A stretch of 64,000 nucleotides of DNA from assembly GCA_024213275.1 (NCBI GenBank), contig JANAVG010000010.1:120811-184810 (forward strand). Direction: 5' to 3'. Both the position numbers and the translations under genes were made by a program. Source of the stretch: Rossellomorea sp. BNER. GTDB lineage: Bacteria > Bacillota > Bacilli > Bacillales > Bacillaceae_B. The notes under the pieces were generated by a model. That model had not been told where the DNA came from and did not search any database. It saw only the letters and a program-made list of their open reading frames with translations. Below, one piece after another: positions 1 to 8,019 of this stretch; position 1 is the stretch's first letter; the number at the start of each line of letters is the position of its first letter.

Positions 1-981
1 TTTTTCCATTGTTGCAACAAACCCTAAATGGCTTCCAAAAACAAACGCACCACTGACAGCGAACGCTGTTACTATAACTTTTCCTCTTCCGTCCATCTCC
101 TTAAATAACATAAAAGCTGGTATCAAATGAGCTAATGAAGCTAATAACCCAATCAGACTGTACTTATTTACGTTTATTCTTTCTCCGATTTTAATAAATG
201 GCCTTGTAAGTACCTTTTGTAGAATCAATACAAATGGAAATGCACCTGCAAGTGTGATGGTAATCATTCCAACTGTGTTCATTCCTTCAGAAAAAGGAAG
301 CAAACCTTTTACAACTTGAATACCCGTAGATGTTTCTAACATGATTAATATTAGCCCTATCATGATAAGGCTTTCTATCCCTTTTGAAAAAACTTTAAAT
401 GTCTTAATGACATACAAAGGCAGGAAAATCATGCCTAAGATAATGACGGTGGAAAATATTAAGGTAGGAATTAAATTAATTAGCATCCACTTTAGGTCAT
501 ACCCGGCAAATACCCCACCGATCATGCACCCAACGGGAATATTCGCTAATCCTATTAAGATTCCTTTTGAAAAATAATGATAATCCGTTTTCTCGATAAG
601 CCCTAATGCAACCGGTATTGTAAAAACAATGGTCGCTCCCATAGTTGTGCCTAAAAACACCCACGAAAAAGTAGCGGCATCCGATGACTTTGCCATTTCC
701 ATTGCTAGGGAATAACCTCCCATATCAAGTGCTAATATCGTGGAGGCAAACATCGAGGGGTCTGCTCCAATAAGCTCATACACCGGTGTGATTATAGGGA
801 TAAGAATATTTGCTAAAACAGGGGAAAGGGAAATGATTCCGATCATGGACAAGGCGAGCATGCCCATACTTTGAAATGCCTCAGTAAATTTTTCCCCAAG
901 CCCAATTTTGTTTCCTAAAACTTTATCTACTGCACCTATTACCATAAAAATAGATAGTATTATAATGATTATATTGCTCAA
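1..981 (-). CDS. eutH: EutH-type ethanolamine transporter (partial, cut by window edge)
   Basis: Reading leftward from a TTG start at 981, preceded by a GGTGGAGG ribosome binding site, there is an open frame of 327 codons that runs off the left edge. The product is a very hydrophobic polytopic membrane protein. Its sequence resembles EutH, the ethanolamine permease family, usually about 370-410 residues, so roughly 50-80 residues are missing. It lies downstream of two M24 peptidase genes on the same strand and would be the third gene of that sigma-54 unit. No ethanolamine ammonia-lyase or microcompartment gene is visible, so ethanolamine as substrate is a family-level guess; a related amine is possible. 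The call rests on recognition of the sequence. Confidence 0.75.
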   Translation of the reverse strand, partial: MSNIIIIILSIFMVIGAVDKVLGNKIGLGEKFTEAFQSMGMLALSMIGIISLSPVLANILIPIITPVYELIGADPSMFASTILALDMGGYSLAMEMAKSSDAATFSWVFLGTTMGATIVFTIPVALGLIEKTDYHYFSKGILIGLANIPVGCMIGGVFAGYDLKWMLINLIPTLIFSTVIILGMIFLPLYVIKTFKVFSKGIESLIMIGLILIMLETSTGIQVVKGLLPFSEGMNTVGMITITLAGAFPFVLILQKVLTRPFIKIGERINVNKYSLIGLLASLAHLIPAFMLFKEMDGRGKVIVTAFAVSGAFVFGSHLGFVATMEK

Positions 982-1000
982 TGCTTCCTCCACCTTTAAA

Positions 1001-1104
1001 AGGGACTGTCCCATAACACGTCAGGAACCAATTTAATTATCAATATATTTTAATGTGTTCTATATATTGATCTTATGGTTTCCGACACTTGTTAGGGCAG
1101 CCCT
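1001..1104. repeat. Nested inverted-repeat element, copy A
   Basis: Outer arms AGGGACTGTCCC and GGGCAGCCCT enclose the motif GTCAGGAACCA, an AT-rich core with TTCTATATATTGA, and TGGTTTCCGACA. It is a diverged member of the family described under the other copies. It sits inside a putative operon, between eutH and the downstream M24 peptidase gene. Confidence 0.8.
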
Positions 1105-1121
1105 AAGATCTATAAGAAAAT

Positions 1122-2183
1122 CTATAAAATCACTAATTCTCTTGATGATTTAGACAATATCTCGTATCCTTCATCCGTGACCAAAATATCATCTTCTATA
1201 CGACACCCACCAAATCCTGGGATATATATTCCCGGTTCAATAGTTACAATCATTCCTGATTGCAGTGTTTCTTCACTTTTTTCAGATAACCTTAAAGGCT
1301 CATGAACTTCAAGACCTAAACCATGGCCCGTTGAATGCCCAAAATACTCACCATACCCTTGGTCTTTAATATAATTTCTGGTTAAATCGTCTATGTGACT
1401 TGTAGGTACACCTTTTTTAATTCCTTCTGTCCCTCTTTTTAAAGCTTCAAGGACAATGTTATATATTTTTTCAAATTCCTTGTCTACTGTTCCTACACCA
1501 ACTGTTCTAGTTATATCTGAACAATAGCCTTCAAACACGGCTCCAAAGTCCAAAGTAACCATATCTCCATGTTCTATAACCTTATTAGTTGCTACACCAT
1601 GTGGTAAAGCAGACCTTTTACCTGATGCAACAATCATATTGAAGGAAGAGGAAGTAGCTCCTAGTCTACGCATATACAATTCAAGTTCGTCTTTAACCTC
1701 TTTTTCTGTTAGTCCTGGCTGAAGGACGTCGAGAATATACGTGAAGGCTTGATCCGCTATGTGAACAGCCCTTTTAATTTTGTCTATTTCAACTTCTTCC
1801 TTAATTTCACGAGTCTTTTCAATTACATTTTTAAGGGGTTTAATCTCTATATTTGTGTGTGACTTTAACTCCATATATGTGTTTAGAGTAATAGCATTTT
1901 CTTCTACTGCTAATGATTTAATTCCAAGTCTCTCTATTTCATTTGCAATTGATTGAAAGATGTCACCGTTATGAATAACAACCTCAAAGTTCGTAATCTC
2001 ATCTTGCGCTTGATCTTTGTACCTAAAATCAGAAATAAACACATTTCCTTTACCGGAAAGAAGAACAACACCTGCTGACCCTGTAAATTTCGAAACATAA
2101 AATCTGTTTTCCGGTTTCGTAACCAAAATGGCTTCTACTTTTAACTCGTTTAAATGGGCTAAAATTTTTTCTATTCTATTCAT
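1122..2183 (-). CDS. M24 family metallopeptidase (Xaa-Pro aminopeptidase type, YqhT-like)
   Basis: A 353-residue protein with the creatinase-type N-terminal domain (about 1-125) and the pita-bread M24 domain (about 130-350). Metal ligands are recognisable: [17 protein letters not shown] supplies two aspartates, [13 protein letters not shown] the histidine, and IEPGIY plus RIEDDILV the glutamates. It probably removes N-terminal residues before proline or hydrolyses a related amide. The ATG at 2183 follows GGAGGGAG and is preferred over an upstream TTG. The gene overlaps the stop of the preceding M24 gene by 8 bp, suggesting translational coupling. The exact substrate is unknown; pairing with a transporter and sigma-54 control suggests a catabolic rather than housekeeping role. 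Confidence 0.85.
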   Translation of the reverse strand: MNRIEKILAHLNELKVEAILVTKPENRFYVSKFTGSAGVVLLSGKGNVFISDFRYKDQAQDEITNFEVVIHNGDIFQSIANEIERLGIKSLAVEENAITLNTYMELKSHTNIEIKPLKNVIEKTREIKEEVEIDKIKRAVHIADQAFTYILDVLQPGLTEKEVKDELELYMRRLGATSSSFNMIVASGKRSALPHGVATNKVIEHGDMVTLDFGAVFEGYCSDITRTVGVGTVDKEFEKIYNIVLEALKRGTEGIKKGVPTSHIDDLTRNYIKDQGYGEYFGHSTGHGLGLEVHEPLRLSEKSEETLQSGMIVTIEPGIYIPGFGGCRIEDDILVTDEGYEILSKSSRELVIL

Positions 2184-3276
2184 GATGATCTCCCTCCACA
2201 ATTAATAGATTTTTAGGAAATTTAGTTAATATCTCCGGACCAGCTTCTGTCACAACGATATCATCCTCGATCCGAATCCCACCAATGTTAGGAAGATAAA
2301 CTCCAGGTTCGATTGTAAGGACCATACCTGCTACTACAAAATCCTGATTATTTTCACTCATAGAAGGTTTCTCATGCACATCTATCCCTAGTCCATGACC
2401 AATTCTATGAGGAAAGTATTCTCCGTATCCTGCATTGTTAATGACTAAACGGGAAGCACGATCGATATCTGCAATGCAATTTCCAACTTGACAAGCTTCG
2501 ATTCCTGCATAGTTTGCCTCTAAAACCGCATTATACATTCTTTTCACTTCAGTGCCTGCTTCCTTAAAAATGACAGTACGGGTAATATCCGAGCAATATC
2601 CTTTATATTTTACACCCAAATCAAATAAGACAGGATCGCCTTTTGAAAGGGTATTCCTTCCCGGAACACCATGAGGATTACTAGAATTATAACCAAATAG
2701 AACCATTGGAGAGAAGGACATTTCCTTTATCCCCTTCTTCTTCAATTCTAGTTCAATGATCCCTAGAACCTCTAATTCCGAAATCCCTTCTTTAAGTGCA
2801 TTTATTCCTACTTGTACACCATAATCTGCATACATAGCAGCATCACGTAAACAGGATAGTTCTTCTTCCTCTTTTATTAATCTCATCAAACTTAATTTCT
2901 CATCCATTGGATATAGTTCTGCTTTAGGCACAAGTTCTTTAAGGCTTTCTGCATAGTCTAAGCTAATTTCATTTTTTTCTACCGCTATGCTTTTCAATCC
3001 GGTCACCAAACTTTTCAAAAGTAACCATGGATCTTCCGAATCAGTATAGCTTAACACTTTATACTCCCAGCCTGCAGTTTCTAGTAATCCTATTTCCATT
3101 TGTGGTGTTAGAAATACAGGATCTTGATTTGGGAACACAATCATTCCAACAAATCGTTCATGTGGTTCATAATCAAAATTTGAGAAATAGAAGATGTTAT
3201 TTCTTGATGAAATAAGACCCGCATCAAATTTTTGTTCGATTAGATAGTTTTGTAATTGATTAAGACGTGTGTTCAT
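2176..3276 (-). CDS. M24 family metallopeptidase (Xaa-Pro dipeptidase type)
   Basis: A 366-residue paralogue of the next gene with the same two-domain layout. The metal-binding segments are visible as [37 protein letters not shown] and RIEDDIVV. The ATG at 3276 follows the ribosome binding site GAAGGAGG. It is the first gene after the sigma-54 promoter at 3303-3320, so it probably opens the unit M24-M24-eutH. Two different M24 proteins in one operon could form a heteromer or act on related substrates such as proline dipeptides or creatine-like compounds. The family is clear; the substrate is inferred only from context. Confidence 0.85.
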   Translation of the reverse strand: MNTRLNQLQNYLIEQKFDAGLISSRNNIFYFSNFDYEPHERFVGMIVFPNQDPVFLTPQMEIGLLETAGWEYKVLSYTDSEDPWLLLKSLVTGLKSIAVEKNEISLDYAESLKELVPKAELYPMDEKLSLMRLIKEEEELSCLRDAAMYADYGVQVGINALKEGISELEVLGIIELELKKKGIKEMSFSPMVLFGYNSSNPHGVPGRNTLSKGDPVLFDLGVKYKGYCSDITRTVIFKEAGTEVKRMYNAVLEANYAGIEACQVGNCIADIDRASRLVINNAGYGEYFPHRIGHGLGIDVHEKPSMSENNQDFVVAGMVLTIEPGVYLPNIGGIRIEDDIVVTEAGPEILTKFPKNLLIVEGDHHE

Positions 3277-3302
3277 TTTTCATTCCTCCTTCATCTCCTT
3301 AC

Positions 3303-3320
3303 ATGCAATTCTTGTGCCAA
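3303..3320 (-). promoter_or_regulatory. Sigma-54 (SigL) -24/-12 promoter
   Basis: On the minus strand the sequence reads TTGGCACAAGAATTGCAT. GG and GC are separated by the required 10 bases, matching the consensus TGGCAC-N5-TTGC at every key position. It lies about 30 bp upstream of the first M24 start codon and next to an activator gene, so it very probably drives M24-M24-eutH. Confidence 0.9.
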
Positions 3321-3367
3321 TCTATTTTTCTATTGTTTTTCCTACCATCACTTTAAAAATGTTCAAT

Positions 3368-3409
3368 AAAGTAGACATTCCTGTGCTCCCTATGTCTACT
3401 TTTTTAGAC
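3368..3409. promoter_or_regulatory. Enhancer (UAS) palindromes for the sigma-54 activator
   Basis: A perfect inverted repeat, AAAGTAGACAT (3368-3378) and ATGTCTACTTT (3392-3402), is centred about 65 bp upstream of the -24 element. A second smaller palindrome, GTCTA-N6-TAGAC (3394-3409), overlaps its right arm. Position and symmetry fit binding sites for a dimeric Fis-type DNA-binding domain, presumably that of the adjacent activator. Confidence 0.75.
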
Positions 3410-3411
3410 AC

Positions 3412-3441
3412 AAAAACACTCTTTGTGACAAAGAGTGTTTT
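3412..3441 (-). terminator. Rho-independent terminator after the activator gene
   Basis: AACACTCTTTGT and ACAAAGAGTGTT form a strong hairpin overlapping the stop codon of the activator gene, followed on the minus strand by TTTTTGTG. It separates transcription of the activator from the downstream sigma-54 unit. Confidence 0.85.
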
Positions 3442-5134
3442 ATATTCCATGCTTTTTTAGTTTATTGTATAATGTCGCTCTCGATACCCCCATTTTCTTT
3501 GCCGCTTCTTGTTTATTCCCATTGGTTGATTGGAGTACCGATAGTATCTGCATTTTTTCATATGATTGTATTTCATCTTGTAATACCGTCTTTAAAGTTG
3601 ATTGATTGGTTTCATCATCAAATTTCATTTTTTCAGGCAGTAAACTATTTATGATGATCCCATCATCGGATAAAATAACAAGTCGTTCAACTAAGTTTTT
3701 TAGTTCTCTTATATTTCCTGGCCAATCGTAGCTTAATATCGCCTTTGTTACAGTTGGATCAATGTATTTTATTTGCCGTTGGTGGATAATAGAAAACTCT
3801 TGAATAAACATATGGAAGAGCTCTAACAAATCTTGCTTTCTATCTCTTAAAGGAGGGATTGTGATTGTTAAAGTATTTAGTCTATACAACAAGTCCTCAC
3901 GAAATTCACCCTTCTTCACCATTTTGTCTAAATCTTTATTAGTAGCAGCAATAATTCTACATGAAACGTTTAATAATTTTGTTCCTCCAACTTGATAATA
4001 GGTTTTATTTTCTAACACTCTGAGCAACTTCACTTGGAGGTTTAGAGGTAGATCGCCAATTTCATCTAAAAATAGAGTACCGTCACCAGCTAATTCTATC
4101 TTTCCCACTTTCCCATTCTTATCTGCACCTGAAAAGGCTCCTTTTTCGTATCCAAACAATTCACTTTCAAATAAAGAACCCGTGATAGCACCACAATTAA
4201 TCGCTATAAATGGTTCCTGCAGGGAACTTGAATCATGGATAGCTTTAGACAGAACTTCTTTTCCGACTCCTGTCTCTCCTAAAAGCAAAATTGTTGATTT
4301 TGTCTTGGCCATCTTTTTCGAAATCTCTATAACCTCTTCCATACTTTTACTAGAACCTTTCATTAATTTAAACGGCTCTTGGGACGACTTTAATTGGGTC
4401 ACTTCTTTTTGAAGTTTATGAATAGTCGAAGATGCATTCATTAATTCTTGACTCATTAAGACCTGACTTGTCATGTCTGTCTCTGCTGCAACAGCTCCTA
4501 TTATCTCACCATCTACTTTTACAGGACTAACATTGATCATGACAAAAAGATCTTCTCTAGGCTTATGCTGTTGGTGTCGAATGACTTGTCCCGTTTGCAT
4601 AGAAACTTTATTTAATAGCATATGTTCTGGAAAGAATTGAGCCATATCGTTACCTAAGATATCTTCTTTACGAATCGAAAAAATCTTTTCTGCCCCTTTC
4701 GTCCAGGCAATTGTTTTCCCAGAAGTCGTTACGATCGATACAGAACTATCAATGGTATCAACCGTGGTCTCGAACAAAGCCTTTATTGATTGGTATGCAG
4801 AAAAGGTTTGCTTCAAAAGTGCAGCGATAAAGATATAACCTTTTATTCTTTTATTTGAATCAAGGATTGCTACTATTTCATTAGTAGCTTCTGATTTAAG
4901 CATATTATCTATTGATTCATTTTCTAGGAAGGTACTAACCGGCTTCCAAAAAAGACATTGAATCGATTGTTTTTTATAGAAGAGGTAGTCATTAATCGGA
5001 AGTACTGAATAGTTCTCATCATCTTTATGAAAGATATATTTGTATTGTGACAAGTCAGTCTTTTCACTAACCTCATCTAGTAAAATGAAATCGTCTTGTA
5101 TCAATGAATCAATGTTCGGAAATAAATAGTTCAA
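3440..5134 (-). CDS. Sigma-54-dependent transcriptional activator with PAS domain
   Basis: A 564-residue enhancer-binding protein. An N-terminal region of about 110 residues without a receiver-domain signature is followed by a PAS domain (about 112-225), the AAA+ domain (about 250-490) and a Fis-type helix-turn-helix (about 525-564). Walker A is GETGVGKE, Walker B is LFLDEIGDLP. The sigma-54 contact loop reads GAFSGA instead of the usual GAFTGA. The lack of a phosphorylation domain suggests direct ligand sensing by the N-terminal or PAS part. Its target is probably the adjacent M24-M24-eutH unit, which has a sigma-54 promoter and palindromic upstream sites. It is separated from that unit by a terminator. 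Confidence 0.9.
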   Translation of the reverse strand: MNYLFPNIDSLIQDDFILLDEVSEKTDLSQYKYIFHKDDENYSVLPINDYLFYKKQSIQCLFWKPVSTFLENESIDNMLKSEATNEIVAILDSNKRIKGYIFIAALLKQTFSAYQSIKALFETTVDTIDSSVSIVTTSGKTIAWTKGAEKIFSIRKEDILGNDMAQFFPEHMLLNKVSMQTGQVIRHQQHKPREDLFVMINVSPVKVDGEIIGAVAAETDMTSQVLMSQELMNASSTIHKLQKEVTQLKSSQEPFKLMKGSSKSMEEVIEISKKMAKTKSTILLLGETGVGKEVLSKAIHDSSSLQEPFIAINCGAITGSLFESELFGYEKGAFSGADKNGKVGKIELAGDGTLFLDEIGDLPLNLQVKLLRVLENKTYYQVGGTKLLNVSCRIIAATNKDLDKMVKKGEFREDLLYRLNTLTITIPPLRDRKQDLLELFHMFIQEFSIIHQRQIKYIDPTVTKAILSYDWPGNIRELKNLVERLVILSDDGIIINSLLPEKMKFDDETNQSTLKTVLQDEIQSYEKMQILSVLQSTNGNKQEAAKKMGVSRATLYNKLKKHGI

Positions 5135-5323
5135 TTTTGATCACCTATTCTTATCTTTATCTCGAAATGTAGTTGATTATATTATGCAGGATATAACTTC
5201 GATTATAAAGTTCCTATTATTTGCAAACATCCTTCATAAAATACTTCGTTCTTTTTTTATCAAAAGGTAGTATTAGTCGATATCACATATTATTTACACA
5301 AATTAATCAACACTAAAAAACAT

Positions 5324-5442
5324 GGGGCTGTCCCAAAAAGGGTACGGAACCACTATAATCATCCATATATAGAAGATGTTTAGATGGTTTCTTCTATATA
5401 TCGAAGTTGTGGTACCGGACACCTTGGTTTTGGGACAGCCCC
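5324..5442. repeat. Nested inverted-repeat element, copy B
   Basis: Outer arms GGGGCTGTCCC and GGGACAGCCCC are perfect. Inside are a middle pair (GGTACGGAACCACTA and GTTGTGGTACCGGACACC) and an inner pair built on ATATAGAAGA and TCTTCTATAT. About 119 bp. Copies B and C run opposite to copies F, G and H. It lies between two leftward genes, next to a coding remnant. Confidence 0.9.
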
Positions 5443-5673
5443 TTGTTCATAAAGGTGGCTATGAAAACCCTGACGTTACTTATGACGATCAAGGTTCGCA
5501 TGGAATGGATACAAAATTAGCATGTACTGTTTTTAGGTGCTTGGACGTACAGCAGCAACTGAAAGAAAATACTGAAAAAATTCTGCAAGATGGTACAAAC
5601 AATGAGTTATCAACTAAGAAAGACGTCCACAGCTACTGGAGTTGATTATCGCTTTAAAAGGAAAAATAATTAG
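5443..5673 (+). pseudogene. Unidentified 3' coding remnant beside repeat copy B
   Basis: On the plus strand, an open frame continues out of repeat copy B and reads about 66 protein-like codons (YENPDVTYDDQGSHGMDTKL and onwards) to a TGA at 5643-5645. A neighbouring frame stays open further, ending STATGVDYRFKRKNN at a TAG (5671-5673), as if a frameshift separated the last residues. There is no start codon or ribosome binding site of its own; the frame's only ATG lies inside the repeat. It looks like the tail of a decayed gene next to, or cut by, the repeat. I do not recognise the family. Confidence 0.35.
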
Positions 5674-5701
5674 GAAAGAAAAGTAAATGATTATCACCCT
5701 G

Positions 5702-7111
5702 TTATAAAGGCTTTGTCATTTGATCATCATGATCTAATCGAATCCTTGCTTTTTTCTTTTGATGAAAATAATAACCTAGTGAAAGAATCAATAACCAAGG
5801 AATACCTGTAAGTAATGTATTTTTAAAGAATGGAACGAACCATGTCGTGAGAAGTAAGCTTAACATCAGTATTGCACCTAACCAAGTTAAATAGGGAAAG
5901 CCCCACATTTTAACTGCAAGTTTATCTCCACTATACTTTCTCCGAAAAAAGTAGTGGGTTACAAAGATCATTAACCAAGTAAACATGGCACCAAACATAG
6001 AAATTCCCATCATTAATAGATAGGCTTGATCTGGAACAATGGCATAAATGATGGCAGCTATAGCAATTCCAAATGTAGAAAGGATTAACGAATAGATGGG
6101 AACCCCTTTTTTATTTAACTTCCCAAAACGCCTTGGCGCATATCCCCCTCTTGATAAAGAAAACATCATTCGGGTTGTAATATAGAGCTGGCTATTCATT
6201 GCTGATAATGCTGCAACTAATACAACAAAATTCATTATTCCTGCTGCACCCGTAACGTTCATAAATTCCATCACTTTAACAAATGGGCTTTTTTCAATAC
6301 CTGCATTAGCCCATGGCACAATAGCAAGCATTAAACATAATGTCAGGATATAAAAAAGAATGAGACGAAAAACAGTTGCACGTAATGCCTTGGGAACTGC
6401 AGTTTGTGGGTCCTTTGCTTCACCAGCGGTTACCGCAATCATTTCAATGCTCAAATAACTGAACAATGCTATGACCACCGCGATCCACATACCTGACCAA
6501 CCGTTCGGTAAAAAACCTCCGTCATTTATAAAGTTTTGAAAACCAATCTCTGAATTAGTTTCACCAAATACAACGTAACTACCTAATAGTATAAAACCTA
6601 CAATAGCAACTATCTTAATCATTGAAAACCAGTATTCAACAAAACCAAACAAGTTAACACTTGTGGCATTCACATATATTAATACAGCTGAAAACAGTAA
6701 AATCCAAATAGAACCTGGTACACCTGGAAACCAATAGGACATATATACAGCAACAGCTGTTACCTCTACCCCAACTGCAGCGACAATACATCCCCAATAA
6801 GAGTAGCGAACAAGGTAACCTGCCCAAGGATGAATATAATACTCAGCAAATGCTCCAAAAGAGCCTGATGTAGGGTGAGCAACTGTCATTTCAGCAAGAC
6901 AACCCATAAGCAATAAGGCGATAAATGCACCAATACTATAGCTAATAATCACACTGGGACCTGCAACACCAATGGCGAATCCACTTCCAAGAAATAAACC
7001 TGTCCCAATCGCTCCCCCAATAGCAATCATTGTAATTTGTCCTGTTGATAACCCTTTAGTAAGTCCTTTTTCACGATCTACAATCTGTTGAAAACTCCCA
7101 TTTCCCTTCAT
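5702..7111 (-). CDS. Amino acid permease (APC superfamily)
   Basis: A 469-residue integral membrane protein with about 12 hydrophobic segments. The first carries the amino-acid-permease signature GGAIGTGLFLGSG (residues about 32-44) and segment 6 region carries the conserved ITAGE-like VTAGEAKDP. It belongs to the AAT/YbxG-type branch of APC transporters, which import amino acids with protons. The ATG at 7111 follows AAAAGGGG. It stands alone, with a possible sigma-A promoter upstream. Substrate cannot be told from the sequence; its position beside peptidase genes is compatible with amino acid uptake. Confidence 0.9.
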   Translation of the reverse strand: MKGNGSFQQIVDREKGLTKGLSTGQITMIAIGGAIGTGLFLGSGFAIGVAGPSVIISYSIGAFIALLLMGCLAEMTVAHPTSGSFGAFAEYYIHPWAGYLVRYSYWGCIVAAVGVEVTAVAVYMSYWFPGVPGSIWILLFSAVLIYVNATSVNLFGFVEYWFSMIKIVAIVGFILLGSYVVFGETNSEIGFQNFINDGGFLPNGWSGMWIAVVIALFSYLSIEMIAVTAGEAKDPQTAVPKALRATVFRLILFYILTLCLMLAIVPWANAGIEKSPFVKVMEFMNVTGAAGIMNFVVLVAALSAMNSQLYITTRMMFSLSRGGYAPRRFGKLNKKGVPIYSLILSTFGIAIAAIIYAIVPDQAYLLMMGISMFGAMFTWLMIFVTHYFFRRKYSGDKLAVKMWGFPYLTWLGAILMLSLLLTTWFVPFFKNTLLTGIPWLLILSLGYYFHQKKKARIRLDHDDQMTKPL

Positions 7112-7232
7112 ATGTACTCCCCTTTTATATAAATTATCAGGTCAACTTTTTTGCTTGTTTTCCACTATTCAGGAAAATTATTAAGCCCCCCTTCGTATTA
7201 CATTTGTAATTAATACACTTTTAATTATTTGA

Positions 7233-7262
7233 ATAGTAAACTAAAAGTTGATATCATGTCAA
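7233..7262 (-). promoter_or_regulatory. Possible sigma-A promoter of the amino acid permease
   Basis: On the minus strand TTGACA (7257-7262) is followed after 18 bases by TACTAT (7233-7238). An imperfect inverted repeat (CACTTTTA and TAAAAGTTG) overlaps it and could be an operator. The rest of the 307-bp gap (7112-7418) is AT-rich with nothing else recognised. Confidence 0.4.
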
Positions 7263-7418
7263 CGAAATTATTTTATTTTTATTAATATTCTGAATAATAA
7301 AGCTGCACTCTAGTTTGATGAAAAGTAATATGAATACATCCATTCGTCCAATCTGTAAACTTCCGTTCATCCTTTGTTCATATAAGTGACTTATTATCAA
7401 TGAGAAGGAGGAATTTTT

Positions 7419-7880
7419 ATGTTTAAATTTTGGTTGTTTTTACATTTCACAGGTATATCCATTTGGGTTGGTTCTCTTTTAGCTGTTACATTTATTTTAT
7501 TAACGATGAAAAAATATCTTGGTTCTAAAGAACTATCAACAATCGTCAAAAAAATAACTAGGATCGTAAATATCCTAGTCCATCCTAGCGCGTTTTTTGT
7601 GTTAGTCAGTGGAGTTTTTATGATTATTTCTATGAACTATGGGGATAATCCGAAGCCTTTTTATCTTAATTTCATGGAACGTTTTGGTGGATCTACAATA
7701 TTATTCTCCATCATTTTAATTAGTATCTTTGGAAGAAGATTAGTTAAAAAGTTAAATATTCTTGAAAAAGATGGTAGTGAGAATAAACAATCTTCGACTA
7801 TAAATAGCTACATTACCATATTGCTAGCATCAGTCGTTTTCGTGTTCGCCACAATTTTTGTTGTTAGCTTTCGGTTTTAA
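7419..7880 (+). CDS. Small integral membrane protein, four predicted helices (DUF2269/CopD-like)
   Basis: A 153-residue protein preceded by AGAAGGAGG. Hydrophobic segments lie at about 4-28, 50-72, 88-106 and 127-150. The first helix contains the histidine and tryptophan pattern LHFTGISIWVGSLLA, and HPSAFF opens the second, a layout seen in DUF2269/CopD-like membrane proteins in which helix histidines may bind metal or haem. The gene stands alone on the plus strand and converges on the symporter gene, with repeat copy C between them. The family placement is tentative and no function can be stated. Confidence 0.7.
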   Translation: MFKFWLFLHFTGISIWVGSLLAVTFILLTMKKYLGSKELSTIVKKITRIVNILVHPSAFFVLVSGVFMIISMNYGDNPKPFYLNFMERFGGSTILFSIILISIFGRRLVKKLNILEKDGSENKQSSTINSYITILLASVVFVFATIFVVSFRF

Positions 7881-7890
7881 AATGTTAAAA

Positions 7891-8008
7891 GGGGCTGTCA
7901 CAAAAAGTGTCCGGAACCACAATGTTCGTCCCTATATAGAAGATATATTGATGGTTTCTTCTATATAGGGAAATTGTGGTTTCGGACACCTTGGTTTTGG
8001 ACAGTCCC
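7891..8008. repeat. Nested inverted-repeat element, copy C
   Basis: Outer arms GGGGCTGTC and GGACAGTCCC, middle arms GTGTCCGGAACCACAAT and ATTGTGGTTTCGGACACC, inner arms CCCTATATAGAAGA and TCTTCTATATAGGG, all three nested. It fills the gap between two convergent genes, where the hairpin could also act as a terminator for both. Confidence 0.9.
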
Positions 8009-8019
8009 TTAGTTCTCTT

